From Alopecurus myosuroides (Eukaryota; Streptophyta; Magnoliopsida; Poales; Poaceae), in NCBI GenBank assembly GCA_028641055.1, contig CM054059.1, positions 438,187,095-438,251,094 of the forward strand: a stretch of 64,000 nucleotides of DNA, given 5' to 3'. The notes under the pieces were generated by a model. It was not told the DNA's origin and did not search any database. It worked only from the letters and a program-made list of their open reading frames with translations. Within the stretch, counting starts at the first letter, position 1. Each line of letters begins with the position of its first letter. A program made the translations under genes and the position numbers. Shown piece after piece: positions 53,007-64,000 of the stretch.

Positions 53007-55892
53007 TGCTTGCGAGAGGGTGGTTGAGACCATCGCTGTCTTTGCAGAATCTGTCGGGTGCACCTGATGCTTTCGGGTGTCACTGTTGGCGCTGAACTCT
53101 AGCTCAGGCGCGTTTTTCTTCGTGAGGGGCATCACGGAGTGATCCGTGGTTTTTGCCAGCTCTTGAAGTTCTTTTTGCATCCCGAAAGATTTTGCGATAT
53201 TGTTGAATTCAATGTCGCACTTGTTGGATTTCTGAAAGTCTCCGTCGATGGCGATCACACCATATTCTACAGGTAATTTGAGCTTCAGGTATGCGTAGTG
53301 TGGTACTGCCATGAATATGGCGAACGTTGTTCGACCAAGAATGGCGTGGTACTGTGAAAGCCAGTCGACGACTTCGAAGTTGAGGAATTCTCTTCTGTAG
53401 TTGCTTTTAGTGCCCAGCACAACTTCTAGGTTGATTGTTCCGAGTGGACGGATTGCCTTTCCCGGAACTATCCCGTGGAAAGATGTTTCTGATTCCGCAA
53501 GGCCGTCCAGGTTCCTGTTCATCCGACGGAGTGTATCCGCGTAAATAATATTGATGCCACTGCCACCATCCATGAATACGCGGGCCAAGTCGTAGTTGCT
53601 AATCTGTGCTTGGATGACGAGGGCGGCGTGTCCTGGTCGATGGACTCGTGGTGGGTGGTCTTTTATCGAGAATGTGATCGGCTGGTCTGCCATCTTCAAG
53701 TACTCGGGCTTTGTTGGCGGGGTCTGCATAGCCATGCACAATTGCCTTGTGTTAGTCTTTTGAGCTCTGCGGGATGGACATACCTTCTGGATCATTGCGA
53801 GTTGCCCTGCCGGATTCGGGTATGCATTGGCCCCGGAGTTTTGTGCGGGTGGTGCTGGCAGTGCAGCCAATGCCATGTTTGGATTTGCTGGTGGAGGTAG
53901 GGGTTGTGGCGGCTGGAATCCTTGGTGGCCTCCTCCTGGTAGTGGCGGGTAATTTGGAGCAGCTGCTGATCGATTTTTCTTTGATAAAGCCTCGTGGATG
54001 TCATGGAACTTTCGACAATCCTTGAGGAGGTGCGTTGCCTTGGTTTTGCCCGTGCGCTTATCTGTAAACAGATGTAGCGAGCAGTAAGCATCAAGGTCTT
54101 CCTCGGGACTTTTTTCTTCAACCTTTGGTTTCCATTCGCGATTTCCGCGTCGCCCGGTATTGCGACTTCGCGTGAATTCCGCTGCTACCAATTCTTCTCG
54201 ATCCTCATGATCGTAGTATTTCCTTCTCTTTCTTCGGCCATGGCGATCTTCCTCGGGTGCGGGTGACGATGTTCTCTCGTTGCGTACTGCGTCTTCTCCG
54301 TTAGCCCATTTGTCGGCTATGTTCATCAGCTCCCCAATAGTTTTGGGTGCGGCTCTGCCTAGCTCCTCTCTGAAAGCAGTTCTTCTGGCGCCTTTTGCGA
54401 ATGCTTCAATCGCTACTTCTTCCGAGATGGTTCCCGCGGTGTTCCTAAGCGTGGTCTATCGCTGGATGTACTCGCGGGTGGATTCGCCGCTTTTCTGTTT
54501 GCAGGCTCGCAATTCTTCGATGGTGGCCGGCCTCTTGTAAGTCGACTGGAAGTTTTTGCAGAAGTCACGGTGCAGGTCGTCCCACGACGCGTAACAAGAT
54601 CTTGGCCTCCTTTCCAGCCAGCTGCGGGCTGCGCCGGTGAGATGTAGATTGAGATATTGCATAGCCGTGTTCTTGTTCCCACGCTGGCATTTTACTGCCG
54701 TGAGGTAATCGTTTAGCCACTGAGAAGGCTCGAGTGAGCCGTCATACTTTGTCACTTCTGTGCTGAGCTTGAATCTTTTGGGTAGAGGTGCTTCGCGAAT
54801 GCTGCGGGCAAAACAGAGCGCTTCGCAAGTTTCGTCGTCCGAAGAACCGGACGAAGAGCATTCGTGATATCGCGATGCCCTTGCCTTGTCCACCTTATTT
54901 TGTGCGATGTCCGATCGCGCGTCGTATCCTGGTTGGTCGCGGTCGGTGTCCTTCCTCGGTTCCTTGCTTCGTTTCCGCGAGCGGCTGCTGTGGTGTCTTG
55001 AGCTTTTATCTCTCGGGCTGCCCTCGCTGCTGCTTCGACTGTCGTCGCGACGTCGAGCTTCTTTTCCTCGACCACGACGTGGTGATTTGTCCCTTCTTGG
55101 CGAAGAGCTCCTACGCCTGCGGGACTTCTCTCTTTCTTTCTCCTGTTTTTCCTTCTCCAGCCGCTCTGCGGCTTTCTTGCGGTCGTAGGAGGCGAGTCTT
55201 GCGGCTGCCAGTCCTAGCCCTTTGCGTACTTGTTTGTACTGCTCTGCCCGAGGCGCCATATCCTCGTGTGGCGAATCTGCTGCGGGTGGCTTGCTCGTCC
55301 GCATAGCCTCCTTGGCGCGATCCCAAGCTTCTCGCGAGACGCCGATTATGGCGCTTTCTGCTGCACTATGTTCCGTTTCCGGGGGTTGCTCCGATCCTGC
55401 CATGCAGACTTGAGCCAGTCGTGGCCCGTGCGTCCTAGGCGTAGATCGGAAGGTTCTTTGGAGTCTTGAAGGTTTCTCTGTCGAGAGGGTATGGTAGTCG
55501 TTGGCGTTGAAGCGGACGGACTCGCCGCTCTTCTCCAGATGACGGCACGAGTCGACGGCTTCAAATTCAGATTCTGATTCTTCTGAGAAGTGGAGGATTC
55601 CGTCCCTGTTGGTCACAAACTTCAGGCTCCCGAACGTCAAGGTGACGCTCCTCTCCAGATCCTCGAATACCGGGCGTGATTCCGGCGAGTGAGGCGTGAC
55701 CACGACAGATCCGATCCGTATAGGATTGTTCGGAGCCGTAGTCGATGGTTTCCAACGGGAGTTGGTTGTCGATGAAGCCGAAGATGCCGGTGATCCAGCG
55801 CCCGCCGTTCCCACAGACGGCGCCAATTGTCGAATCCGCTGTTCGGCAAATCCCTCAGGTGACCCTATCGGGTTTCGAGTAGGAGAACCCAT
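53007..55892 (-). pseudogene. E2 gag-protease with one nonsense codon
   Basis: A frame opens in the 5' LTR (ATG 55892, MGSPTRNP) and reads through the primer site as QLAPSVG. Order: acidic segment, coiled region, an RS-rich domain (about 54945-55170; RRRRSSSPRRDKSPRR), capsid core (PSQWLNDYLTAVKCQRGN, ARSWLE), stop at 54456 (the conserved Trp of REYIQRW is TAG), then continuing frame with a Cys/His knuckle (CSLH...HLLKDC) and aspartic protease with FMDGGSGINII. The spliced or readthrough status of the 54456 stop is unknown; E1-right has Trp there, so it is a lesion. Confidence 0.85.
55808..55825 (-). other. E2 primer binding site
   Basis: TGGCGCCGTCTGTGGGAA on the element strand, two nucleotides from the 5' LTR. 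It shares the TGGCGCC start with family A but differs after it. Confidence 0.85.
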
Positions 55893-56321
55893 GGACGCTG
55901 GTGGCGATCGTCGGTTAGATAGGGGGCGAGATTTACCAAGGTTCGGGGCCCTCGTAGAGGTAAAACCCTTACTCCTACCTCTGTTGATCTGTATTAATCG
56001 AGTAGATCGGTTACAATGGTGGTTGCTCGAATCGAGAGTATGATCTCGAGTTCAAGGTTTTGGTGTTGCGGTGTTGCTTGGTCCTCTTCCGGTGGCTCTC
56101 CTGGCCTTATATAGGTGGCCAGGTCTCAAACCCTACTCGGAGAGGACTCGAACTCTAACCCTAGGTCGGTTACATATTTCCAAACTTAACCCGCAAGTCA
56201 GTACGGGTGGGCTTTACGTGGGCCTTCTGGAATACTCCAAGGGCTCCTCTTGTTGGGCCTTAACCTTGGGCCTGAGATGGGGTGTCTTTACCCGCAGGGT
56301 CCAGGATCCATGCCTTCGTCA
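55828..56321 (-). repeat. E2 5' LTR (494 bp)
   Basis: TGTCGAATC...CCTTCGTCA, homologous to 5270-5761. TATA box in inverted repeat at 56100-56123 (CCTGGCC / GGCCAGG). Adjoins the next E pol at 56322 (GGGTG, the likely TSD). Confidence 0.9.
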
Positions 56322-57958
56322 GGGTGGCTCCACATGCGATTGCCATCTTCATCCCATGTAACAAGGCCTCATATTTTGCGTCATTGTTCGATGCTGGATC
56401 GTCGCGTGGGAAGTCCAATTGCAGGACGTACTGCAACTTATCTCCTCTCGGTGATATTAGGACGATCCCAGCTCCAGCTCCTTCATTTCTTTTTGACCCG
56501 TCGAAGTACATGATCTAGTTACTCGTATATTCCGGTGGTCCGGGTGTTTATAGTTCTGTCCATTCGCTCAGAAATTCCACGAGTACCTGTGACTTCACGG
56601 AATTGCGTCCTGCATAGATGATGTCCCAGGCGCCTAGCTCGATGCTCCACTTCGCTATTCTTCCCGATGCCATTGGATTGTTCATTATAGTACCGAGTGA
56701 TGCGTCGTTTAGCACCGTTACGGTATGCTCCTGGAAGTAGTGTTTAAGCTTTCGAGCTGTAAGGACGACTCCGTATGCAAGCTTCTGGTAGTGAGGATAT
56801 CGCTGTTTGCACGGCGAAAGAACCTCACTGATGTAGTCAATTGGCCTTTGCACTCCATATGCCTTGCCTTCTTCTGGTCTTTCTACTACGATGGCTGTGC
56901 TGATCACCTGGTTTGTTGCGGCTAGGTATAGGTATAGCGGTTCCCTTTCGTGTGGTGTAGCCAGGATACGCCTGCTCTGTAGTGTTTGCTTAAGATCTGC
57001 GAATGCTTTCTTTGCTTCAGGTGTCCACTCGAATTTATCTGTCTTCTTCAACAGTTTATAGAAGGGTAACGCCTGTTCGCCTAATCGTGCGATGAATCTT
57101 CTCAAGGCGGCTAGTCGCCCGGCGAGCTGTTGGACTCCGCGTAGATTGGTGGGCTCCTTCATGGTCAAGATTGCTTGTATCTTCTCCGGGTTGGCTTCAA
57201 TTCCTCGAGCGGAGACCAGGTACCCGAGAAGTTGTCCTGCGGGGACGCCAAAGACGCACTTGGTCAGGTTGAGTTTTATTCGGTATGCGTTCAACGCGTC
57301 GAATGTTTCTCTGATATCGTCGAGAAGCGTATCTTCCACTTGAGTCTTAATGACGATGTCGTCAACGTACACTTGTACGTTTTTGCCAATGAGCTTGGCG
57401 AGGCATTTTTGCATGCAACGCTGATATGTTGCGCCTGCGTTCTTGAACCCAAAGGGCATTGTCGTGTAGCAGTATACACCGTGAGGTGTGATGAATGCTG
57501 TCGTTTCCTCGTCTTCCCGTTTCATCCGGATCTGGTTGTATCCTGATTAGGCGTCTAGGAAGGAGAGGTGTTGGCAGCCTGCAGTGGAGTCCACGATTTG
57601 GTCGATTCGCGGGGGGGGGGGGGGAGTTATCCTTGGGGCAGTGTTTATTCAGCGACGTGTAGTCGATGCACACTCGAAGGATGTTGGTGTTCTTCTTCGG
57701 GGCCAGCACTGGGTTTGCTAACCAAGTGGATTTTTTTATCTCTCTGATGAATTTTGCTGCGAGCAATCTGTTTATCTCTTCTCCGAGCGCTTTCTGCTTG
57801 GGTTCTGAAAACCGTCGGGTGGTCTGCTTGATGGGCTTTCCGTCCTTGTAGACTTCGAGTGAGTGCTCGGCGAACTCCCTGGGTATTCCTGGCATATCTG
57901 AGGGCTGCCAGGCGAAAATTTCCCAGCACTCACGGAGGAGTTCGACGAGCGCGCTTTC
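56322..57958 (-). pseudogene. E1 (right half) RNase H and RT, broken
   Basis: Starts inside RNase H (GMKMAIACGAT, leftward end at the E2 border). RNase H shows MYFDGS, but NNDAKYEAL has Lys where the catalytic Glu is expected. RT has YVDDIVIKT and TPEAKKAFADLK. Stops or shifts occur near 56512-56547 and 57548, and a run of 14 G at 57611-57624 replaces the mixed purines of E2 (52660-52672) and breaks the frame. The N-terminal leader (EFAEHSLEV) is intact. Confidence 0.8.
57611..57624. repeat. G14 homopolymer
   Basis: Fourteen consecutive G on the plus strand in the RT coding region; E2 has GGGAGGGGG here. Either slippage after decay or a sequencing/assembly length error. Confidence 0.8.
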
Positions 57959-57961
57959 CTA
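57959..57961 (-). promoter_or_regulatory. Conserved readthrough UAG (E1 right half)
   Basis: Minus strand GCA UAG GAA AGC GCG CUC GUC. Here GCGCUC and a downstream GAGUGC can form a 6-bp stem. Confidence 0.7.
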
Positions 57962-58809
57962 TGCTGGTGAAAGGGTGGTGGACACCATCGCCGTCTTCGC
58001 AGAATCCGTCGGGTGTACTTGATGCTTGCGGGTACTGCTATTTGTGTTGAATTCGAGCTCTGGAGCGTTCTTCTTGGTGAGGGGCATCAAGGAGTGATCC
58101 ATGGTTTTTGCTATCTCCTCTAGTTCTTCCTGCATCCCGAAAGATTGAGCGATCTCGTTGAATTCGATGTCGCACTTGTTGGACTTTTGAAAGTCACCGT
58201 CGATGGTGATTGTGCCATATTCTCCAGGTAGCTTGAGCTTCAGGTATGCGTAGTGTGGTACTGCCATGAATCTGGCGAACGCCGTTCGACCAAGAATGGC
58301 GTGATATTGTGAGGGCCAATCGACAACTTCGAAGTCGAGGAATTCTCGCATGTAATTGCTTTGGTTGCCTAGCACCACTTCTAGGTTGATCATACCGAGT
58401 GGACGGACTGCTTTTCCTGGAACTATCCCGTGGAAGGATGTCTCTGATTCTGCGAGTCCATCCAGATTCTTGTTCATACGCCGAAGTGTGTCTGCGTAGA
58501 TGATGTTGATGCCGCTACCTCCGTCCATGAACACGCGAGCCAGCTCGTAATTGCCAATTTGTGCTTGTATGACAAGTGCGGCGTGTCCTGGTCGATAGAC
58601 TCGCGAAGGGTGGTCTTCTTTGGAAAAGGTTATCGGATGCTCCGCCATCTTCAGGTACTCAGTTCTTGTAGTTGGAGTTTGCATAGCCATGCAGAGCTGT
58701 CGCGTGTTTGTCTTCTGAACTCTGCGTGATGGACAGACCTTTTGTATCATGCCTAAGAGACCTGCTGGGTTCGGGTACCCGCTGGCTCCTTGATTTGGGG
58801 CGGGTGGTG
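57962..58809 (-). pseudogene. E1 (right half) protease and C-terminal gag
   Basis: Open frame from the UAG to the T2 insertion: protease FMDGGSGINIIYADTLRRM, then toward gag the IQKVCPSRR and PNPAG words shared with E2. The frame is intact over this stretch, but T2 separates it from the rest of gag. Confidence 0.85.
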
Positions 58810-58814
58810 CTGGC
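58810..58814. other. T2 target-site duplication, left copy (CTGGC)
   Basis: CTGGC also at 63057-63061; the gag frame (AALPA-PPA) is continuous across the empty site. Confidence 0.85.
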
Positions 58815-61429
58815 TGTGACGCCCCGAGATCGGGCACTATGCAGATTTCAGCATTCCCGCCAACATCCACATAATAACCGATTCCAGGTTGCCATTTATG
58901 ATAACATTACAATAGTCCACGAATATTCCACAATTACAACAGAAACAGATAGATACAAGATGACTCAGACGAGCCAGGGTTACAACTGATACAGTACAAA
59001 GATCCAAATAACAGCGGAAGAAACAACATATCGTCCGTCTACGGACAACATCCAAATTGGACTAAGAGTCCTGAAGATAACCGAGAGCGTCCAATCCCTG
59101 CCCAGGCCAAGCCGGAGGGATTACCAAGCTAACGTCGTCAGACTTCAAACCTGTTGACTGCAATTTGGAATTTGCAGCCACGAAAGAGATTCGTGGGTCA
59201 GTACGGTTAAGTACTGGCAAGGGGGATAAAACTCATACTCACAAAATGCCGGCGTAGCCAGTCATCACAAGATACAAATACTTTAGGATCAACGGAAAGG
59301 AAGGGGTTATTGCAAATAAGCGACAGCGGGCTGCACTAACCAACTACAGAGAGATACTACAACTTCCGGCTAACAGAAAGGGGATAAGATCGAGTATTGT
59401 AACCAACTGAAAGATAACTTCAAACAAACCCATCCTGGATCTCGCCCCTTATCCAAAGAAGCAATCCAAAGATAACTCACACCGTTGGATTAATGGTGGT
59501 TCAGATTATTGTGTCAATAAGCCTATTACTAGTCAAGTTGTTAATCATTGGGTGTAAGATTGTTAATCATTAGGTTTAAGTTGTCCTGAGTACTTGTTAG
59601 CCAGTACTTTCACCAAGTAATCCATAACCGCGGAAAACACGGCTTCTCGAGAAGATTATCCCTGCAGGGTTGCACCAATTTGGCCGTACACGCAAGAATA
59701 ACCCGCCAGACGGGGGATCAACCCACCAAGCGAGGTACTCTACGCAACTCAACTCTTCTTCGCATCAAGCCCAAAGAACCTTGGGCGCACGGCTAATCGA
59801 GCCCCTAAGAAAAGGGACCCTCATAGCACTCTAAGACCGTGTCCCCCTATATGCCGACTACGAAAGTTCCACCCGGGATCCAAGGGCTCGCAAGATCATG
59901 CATGCAGCAAATGGAAAACCCGAACTAAATGAGGCGATTTGGACGAGATGCGAATCGAGTCAAGTTGAGGGGGGCGCCCATACTCGCTTCCCACATGCGG
60001 GTAGTGCGCTCATCATGGATCAGTAGACAAGACCCTTTTCCTATTAGGGTCGACACTAGCAGGCCTCAAAACCACAAGGGCCTCCTGCCGGTGCCTTATC
60101 ATCAAATTATTATTTAACAATAACATTAGCATGATTGATTGATTGATTAAACAGCGAGCCCCCAGAACATAATGGAATAGTAACAGAAAGTAACGGGTAA
60201 CAGACTCGAGCAAAACAGCCCTAAGCATGCTAGTAAGACACGGGCACAAGCAATGGTTATAGGTGTGGAGGTGAGGCAATATCAGGGTTAAAGGATTCAT
60301 GTGATAGGTTCGTAACAGAAACAACTACTACTAAGGCTAGCAGAAAAGAACAACGGAAAGTATCGGTAACAAGTGATGAAAGGCAGCCATTTGGCAGCAA
60401 GTGAGTATACTTGCCTGAGATCCCGCAAGGTAGCAGAACTTGTCGTTGCTCACATCATCTCAACGTCCTATCCGAGAAGAAGCAACGAACCTCGAACAAT
60501 CAACGGAATGCAACAATTACTACTACGGCAGAAGATCCAGCATGATCCTATTTTATATGCATGGCATGGCAAGATGCAACAAGGAAAACAACTTAAGCAA
60601 TTTAATCGGAACCGGAGTCCGGAGAAGTAGGAATTGGTTCAAGTTGTTTATCTAACCATCAAGTTAAATGTTGTTTAGCATGGAAAACAATAAAGTAGAT
60701 GCGTTAGGCAATTTCAATGGAATGGGCAACAGTTGGAAATAATTAACCCACACATTCCATATGTTGTTATTTAGGTGATCATACATAACAAAATATAAAA
60801 TGCACAAGATAATATGCAAACAGAGATATGAATGGCATGAACATATTCCTTGCAATCTTCTGATTGGAAAACATATTTTATTTGTTTGATTTGGAATTAA
60901 AATGAATTAGTTATGAATTTTGGCAATTTAAATTGCATTAAATAAGAGGTGAAACAATTATTCAAATTAATTGTTGCAAACCAGAAAACAAAGTGGATAT
61001 TCAAGTGTGGCATTTGATTTTGGAAAAAAAACATGTTTGGAGTATTTAATTTGGAGCAACCATTTGAAAGTTATTAACTTTGCCATTTAATTAACCAATT
61101 TAAGGATTATTAAATAACATTAATTTTAATTGCCCAAATTGCAAAACAAAGTTGATAAACAGAAAGTACATTAAATTTGGACTAAAAAACATATTTTATT
61201 TGAGTTAATTGAATTAAGCATGAATTAATTATGGAATTAACCAAATTGGAAAAGAATTGTTTGAATTTGGAATTTGAAACAATTTGAATTGTGCAAAACA
61301 GATAACAAATGTGATATTTGAAAAGTTCATGGAATTTTGATTGGAATACATATAAAATTTGTGCAATTTGGAGTTAATATGAATTTGTTATTCAACTTTG
61401 AAAAACAGGGGTTAAACTGTCAAAAGCAG

Positions 61430-62480
61430 GGACCTAGGCGTGTTGGAAACAGAGTGTGGAAGGGTTACAGGGCAAAACTGGAAAGGCTAGGGGGTGGAAT
61501 GGGAAAGTTCCAGATCCGATCTGGATCTGGGGCGCTTCTCACCGGGAGGGTGGCTACCCAGGAGGCTGACTAGCGGGCCCAGCGCCGACGGGTGGGGCCG
61601 GAGACCTCGGGGTGGAAAATAGCCAAAAGGTGGAACATTTGCCTCCACGAGGAGTCGATCCAGGGACCTCCTGGATGGCAGCGCGGCAGCCAACCACTAG
61701 GCTAAGCGGATTCTCGTGTCAGTAAGCGGATCGGTGGGAGTAAGAGGTGCAGCTCTCGGACAGATTTTCAGAATCGTAACTGAATGTACTGAAACCAACT
61801 AGCGGCGGACAGAGAACAGGGCGATCGATCGAGGACGACGACTACGCCCACCGCTCGATGGCGGGGCGGACAGAGCAGGGGAAGGAGAGGGGCCTAGGCC
61901 GAGGTGGGGCCATCACCTTGGCGTGCGGTCGAAGCAGGGACGCGAGGGCGTGGTCGTCGAAGGGAAGGGGAGCAGGGAGTTGCCACCGAGCGGAGAGGAA
62001 GGAGGGCGCAGCGGCTCCCCGCCGGCGGCAAACGCGTCGACGCCGCGGCCCTGGTGGCTCCAAGACCCCGACGAAGGGGCACCGCCCGGAGCTGGTTGCG
62101 CCCCGATTCCATTCCCGCCGGAATCGGGGCCGATCGAGGAGGGCAACCTCGGCGCCATGGCTCCAAAGGGGCGGCCATGGCAGCTGTCGCCGGTTTCTTC
62201 AGAGAACAACAGAGAGAGATGGTGGAGAAGACAGGGGAGGGAGATGGTGGCGTGGAGGAGAAGAAGAAGATGGGGAGGGAAGATGGAGTCTTGGTGTGGA
62301 GGAGGGGAAAGAGAGGAGGAGCGTGGGGGGGCAGGTGCGTGCGTCCTCTGCTTGCTTTTCTTCAGAAAAGCAGTGGGGCAGGTGAGGATGACGACACCCC
62401 CTTGGACTGGGTCGTGGTGTAGGTGGGCTGCAGCGCTAGGGGTTGTAGGTGGGCTTGTTGGGCCTGCCTCCCCCTAACTC
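61430..62480 (-). other. GC-rich module of T2
   Basis: Open frames up to 184 codons on both strands but no domain. Shares GGAGGCAGGCCCAAC and CCACCCGTC with T1, with extensive divergence between. May be the LTR leader region. Confidence 0.45.
61640..61712 (-). other. tRNA-like segment with pol III A and B boxes in T2
   Basis: On the minus strand TAGCCTAGTGG (plus 61694-61704) is a perfect A box and GGATCGACTCC (plus 61651-61661) a B box with one mismatch. Start-to-start distance is 43 nt, the same as in T1, but the sequence between the boxes is unrelated to T1's. Confidence 0.55.
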
Positions 62481-63061
62481 ACCTTTGCTTTTTATTCTTT
62501 TTCCTTTTTTTTTGTAATGCATGAAAGAGAGAGAGAGGGGAAATAGAAAGGTTTTGGGGTGTTAAAGTTTATAGATAAATTGTTAGTTTGCAAAACAACA
62601 AATAACAAGGTTTGGTACTTATTTCCAACAATTTGGGAAAGTGACAAATTGTTTGAACTTTGCTATTTGAAAATCATAGGATTTCAGTTGATTTTTTAAA
62701 ATTGACAAATTTTATTTAATGAACCCAAAAACTTAGTGAGCTAAAAAGAGTGCAAGTTTAATTTTCTTAAACCACAATTGATCATGTCAAATAAGAAGGA
62801 GAAAGATTTGAAACTTAGTTGCCATTAGGGTGTGGATAAAAAAGATTTTCATTCACAAGCAATCAACTTCAAATTATTAAAACAATTGGAGTTGTTTGAT
62901 TGCAATTATTAAATTGGAAATTTGGACAATGTTGGAAAGTTTAATTTGGTTTTGAAAATTGGAGATTTGTTCTGACAACATGATGCAATGCATGTGATGC
63001 ATGTGATGCAATGCAACAACCAACTTTCTATCTAGGGTAACACCCCAGGTGTTACACTGGC

Positions 63062-64000
63062 AGCGCGGCTAGCATTGCGTTTTGGTTTCCCGCTGGGGGC
63101 AGGGCTTGCGGTTGTTGAAATCCTTGAGTTCCTCCTCCGGGAAACTGCGGGTAACCCTGGCTAGTGGCTGCTCTGTTTTTCTTTAGGAGGGCCTCGTGGA
63201 TTTCGATGAACTTTCGGCAATCCTTGAGAAGGTGTGTTGCCTTAGTTTTGCATGTGCGCTTATCTGTAAATAGATGTAGCGTGCAGTAACCGTCGAGGTC
63301 CTCCTCGGTTTTTTTTCTTCTTGCTTAGATTTTCACTCGCGTTTCCCACGATATCCGTTGTCGCGGTTTTTGGTGAACTCCGCTGCCACGAATTCTTCTC
63401 GATCATCATGGTCGTAGTTCTTTCTTCTTTTCTTTCGGCCATGGCGGTCGTCATCACGTGCTGGGGATGAATCTTTCTCGTTGCGCACTGCGTCTTTGCC
63501 ATTTGCCCATCTATCGGCTATGGCCATCAATTCTCCCATGGTTTTGGGTGCTAGTCGCCCCAGTTCTTCCCTGAAAGAGGTTCGCCGTGCTCCTTTGGCG
63601 AATGCTTCAACCGCGACTTCTTCTGATATATTTCCCGCCGTATTCCTTAGCGTGGTCCATCGCTGAATATATTCGCGAGTAGACTCGCCACTTTTCTGCT
63701 TGCAAGCCCGTAGCTCCTCGATGGTCGCATGCCGTTTGTATGTTGCTTGGAAATTTTTGCAGAAATCCATGTTTAGGTCGTCCCAGGACCCGTAGCATGC
63801 TTTCGGCCTTCCTTCGAGCCAGCTGCGAGTTGCACCGACTAGGTGTAAGTTGAGGTATTGCATAGCTGTGTTTTTGTTCTCATGTTGGCATTTTACTGCC
63901 GTGAGGTAATCCGACAACCAGACAGAAGGCTCCTGCGAACCGTCGTATTTCTGTACTTTCGTGGATAGCTTAAACCTTTTGGGTAGCGGTGCTTCGCGGA
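63062..64000 (-). pseudogene. E1 (right half) gag, continuing past the window
   Basis: From T2 rightward: PQALPPAGNQN-type Pro-rich linker, the Cys/His knuckle region near 63200-63300, a frameshift at about 63320-63335, then an open capsid core (63333-63917 and on): SDYLTAVKCQHENKN, TRSWLE, REYIQRWTTLRNT. The Trp after REYIQR is intact here. Upstream gag, the primer site and the 5' LTR lie beyond 64000. Confidence 0.85.

Larger units (their letters stand above)
27761..56321 (-). mobile_element. E2: second copy of the E family, left end deleted
   Basis: Contains part of the antisense gene, integrase, RNase H, RT, protease and gag in order toward a 494-bp 5' LTR at 55828-56321. It is interrupted by T1 (27873-31629) and A2 (35101-50517). 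The 3' LTR is lost. Its right border abuts GGGTGGCTCC of another E pol, so E2 most likely inserted into E1. Confidence 0.8.
58815..63056 (-). mobile_element. T2: 4,242-bp relative of T1, inverted, probably a solo long LTR
   Basis: On the minus strand it starts TGTAACACC and ends GGGGCGTCACA, with 5-bp TSD CTGGC. Same layout as T1: AT-rich head (62480-63056), GC-rich module (61500-62480), AT-rich spacer (60660-61430) and conserved 3' part (58815-60520). No coding capacity for transposition. Clear divergence from T1, with similarity best in the 3' part. Confidence 0.75.
5270..64000 (-). mobile_element. E1: Ty3/gypsy (Tat-like) retrotransposon, minus orientation, heavily nested
   Basis: Left boundary: TG at 5270, the start of a 492-bp LTR, preceded by GTGAA, the expected left TSD. 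Parts attributed to E1 are the 3' LTR (5270-5761), antisense aORF (6975-9715 and 25001-26255), integrase (26541-27760), and, after E2, RNase H/RT (56322-57958) and protease/gag (57962-58809 and 63057-64000). A1 and T2 are inserted directly into it, and E2 with its own passengers separates the two halves. That both halves are one element is inference: at the E2 junctions about 370 bp between integrase and RNase H is missing. The 5' LTR lies beyond the window. The element carries many stops and shifts and is certainly inactive. Confidence 0.65.

Noticed and set aside
61858..62477. Host protein-coding exon in T2
   Set aside because: Several overlapping frames on both strands are equally open because of GC bias; none has a domain or a matching frame in T1.

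Overview
This window looks like intergenic DNA from a large grass genome. I see no intact host gene. Nearly every base can be assigned to nested transposable elements. A Pooideae, probably Triticeae-like, plant is suggested by the abundance of long Ty3/gypsy elements, by grass-type antisense genes inside them, and by a left-edge LTR terminus (minus strand, TGATACGTCTCC...) of a kind I associate with wheat-group genomes. The species is inference.

Layout from left to right. Bases 1-1214 are the end of a minus-strand LTR. Bases 1215-4499 are a decayed, T-rich retroelement remnant. Bases about 4740-5269 are the N-terminal part of a Mutator-like (MULE) transposase gene, cut off by a minus-strand gypsy element (E1) whose 3' LTR is 5270-5761. 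E1 carries on its plus strand a spliced antisense gene (aORF). That gene is interrupted at 9716-24995 by a second gypsy family, copy A1, with target-site duplication (TSD) CTCAG. E1 then continues through the end of its aORF and its integrase to 27760. There it meets a second copy of the same family, E2 (27761-56321), which has lost its own 3' LTR and first aORF exons. E2 is itself interrupted by a long solo-LTR-like element T1 (27873-31629, TSD TACGC) and by a second A copy, A2 (35101-50517, TSD ACCTC). E2 ends in its 5' LTR (55828-56321). The sequence then resumes in RNase H/RT/gag of the E family, most simply the other half of E1. That half is interrupted by T2 (58815-63056, TSD CTGGC), an inverted relative of T1, and runs off the right edge in gag.

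Both gypsy families (A and E) have the order gag-protease-RT-RNase H-integrase without a chromodomain, plus an extra gene on the opposite strand between pol and the 3' LTR. This matches the Tat group of non-chromovirus Ty3/gypsy elements. In both families gag-protease and RT-integrase share one frame split by a single UAG in a conserved context. The gag frame stays open through the primer binding site into the LTR, and the antisense gene has its own TATA box. A1 has an apparently intact gag-pol and LTRs differing at 2 of 900 positions, so it is very young, but its antisense gene has a nonsense codon. A2 (3 differences in 910) has a nonsense codon in integrase and a 40-nt gap in its antisense gene.

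The most unusual signals are: the antisense spliced gene shared by diverged families; the conserved readthrough UAG; family-specific polypurine-tract-like motifs scattered and tandemly amplified inside the elements; a CGAGTAG heptamer strongly over-represented in family A; TATA boxes enclosed by inverted repeats in both LTR families; and a tRNA-like pol III A-box/B-box pair with identical spacing in both T elements.
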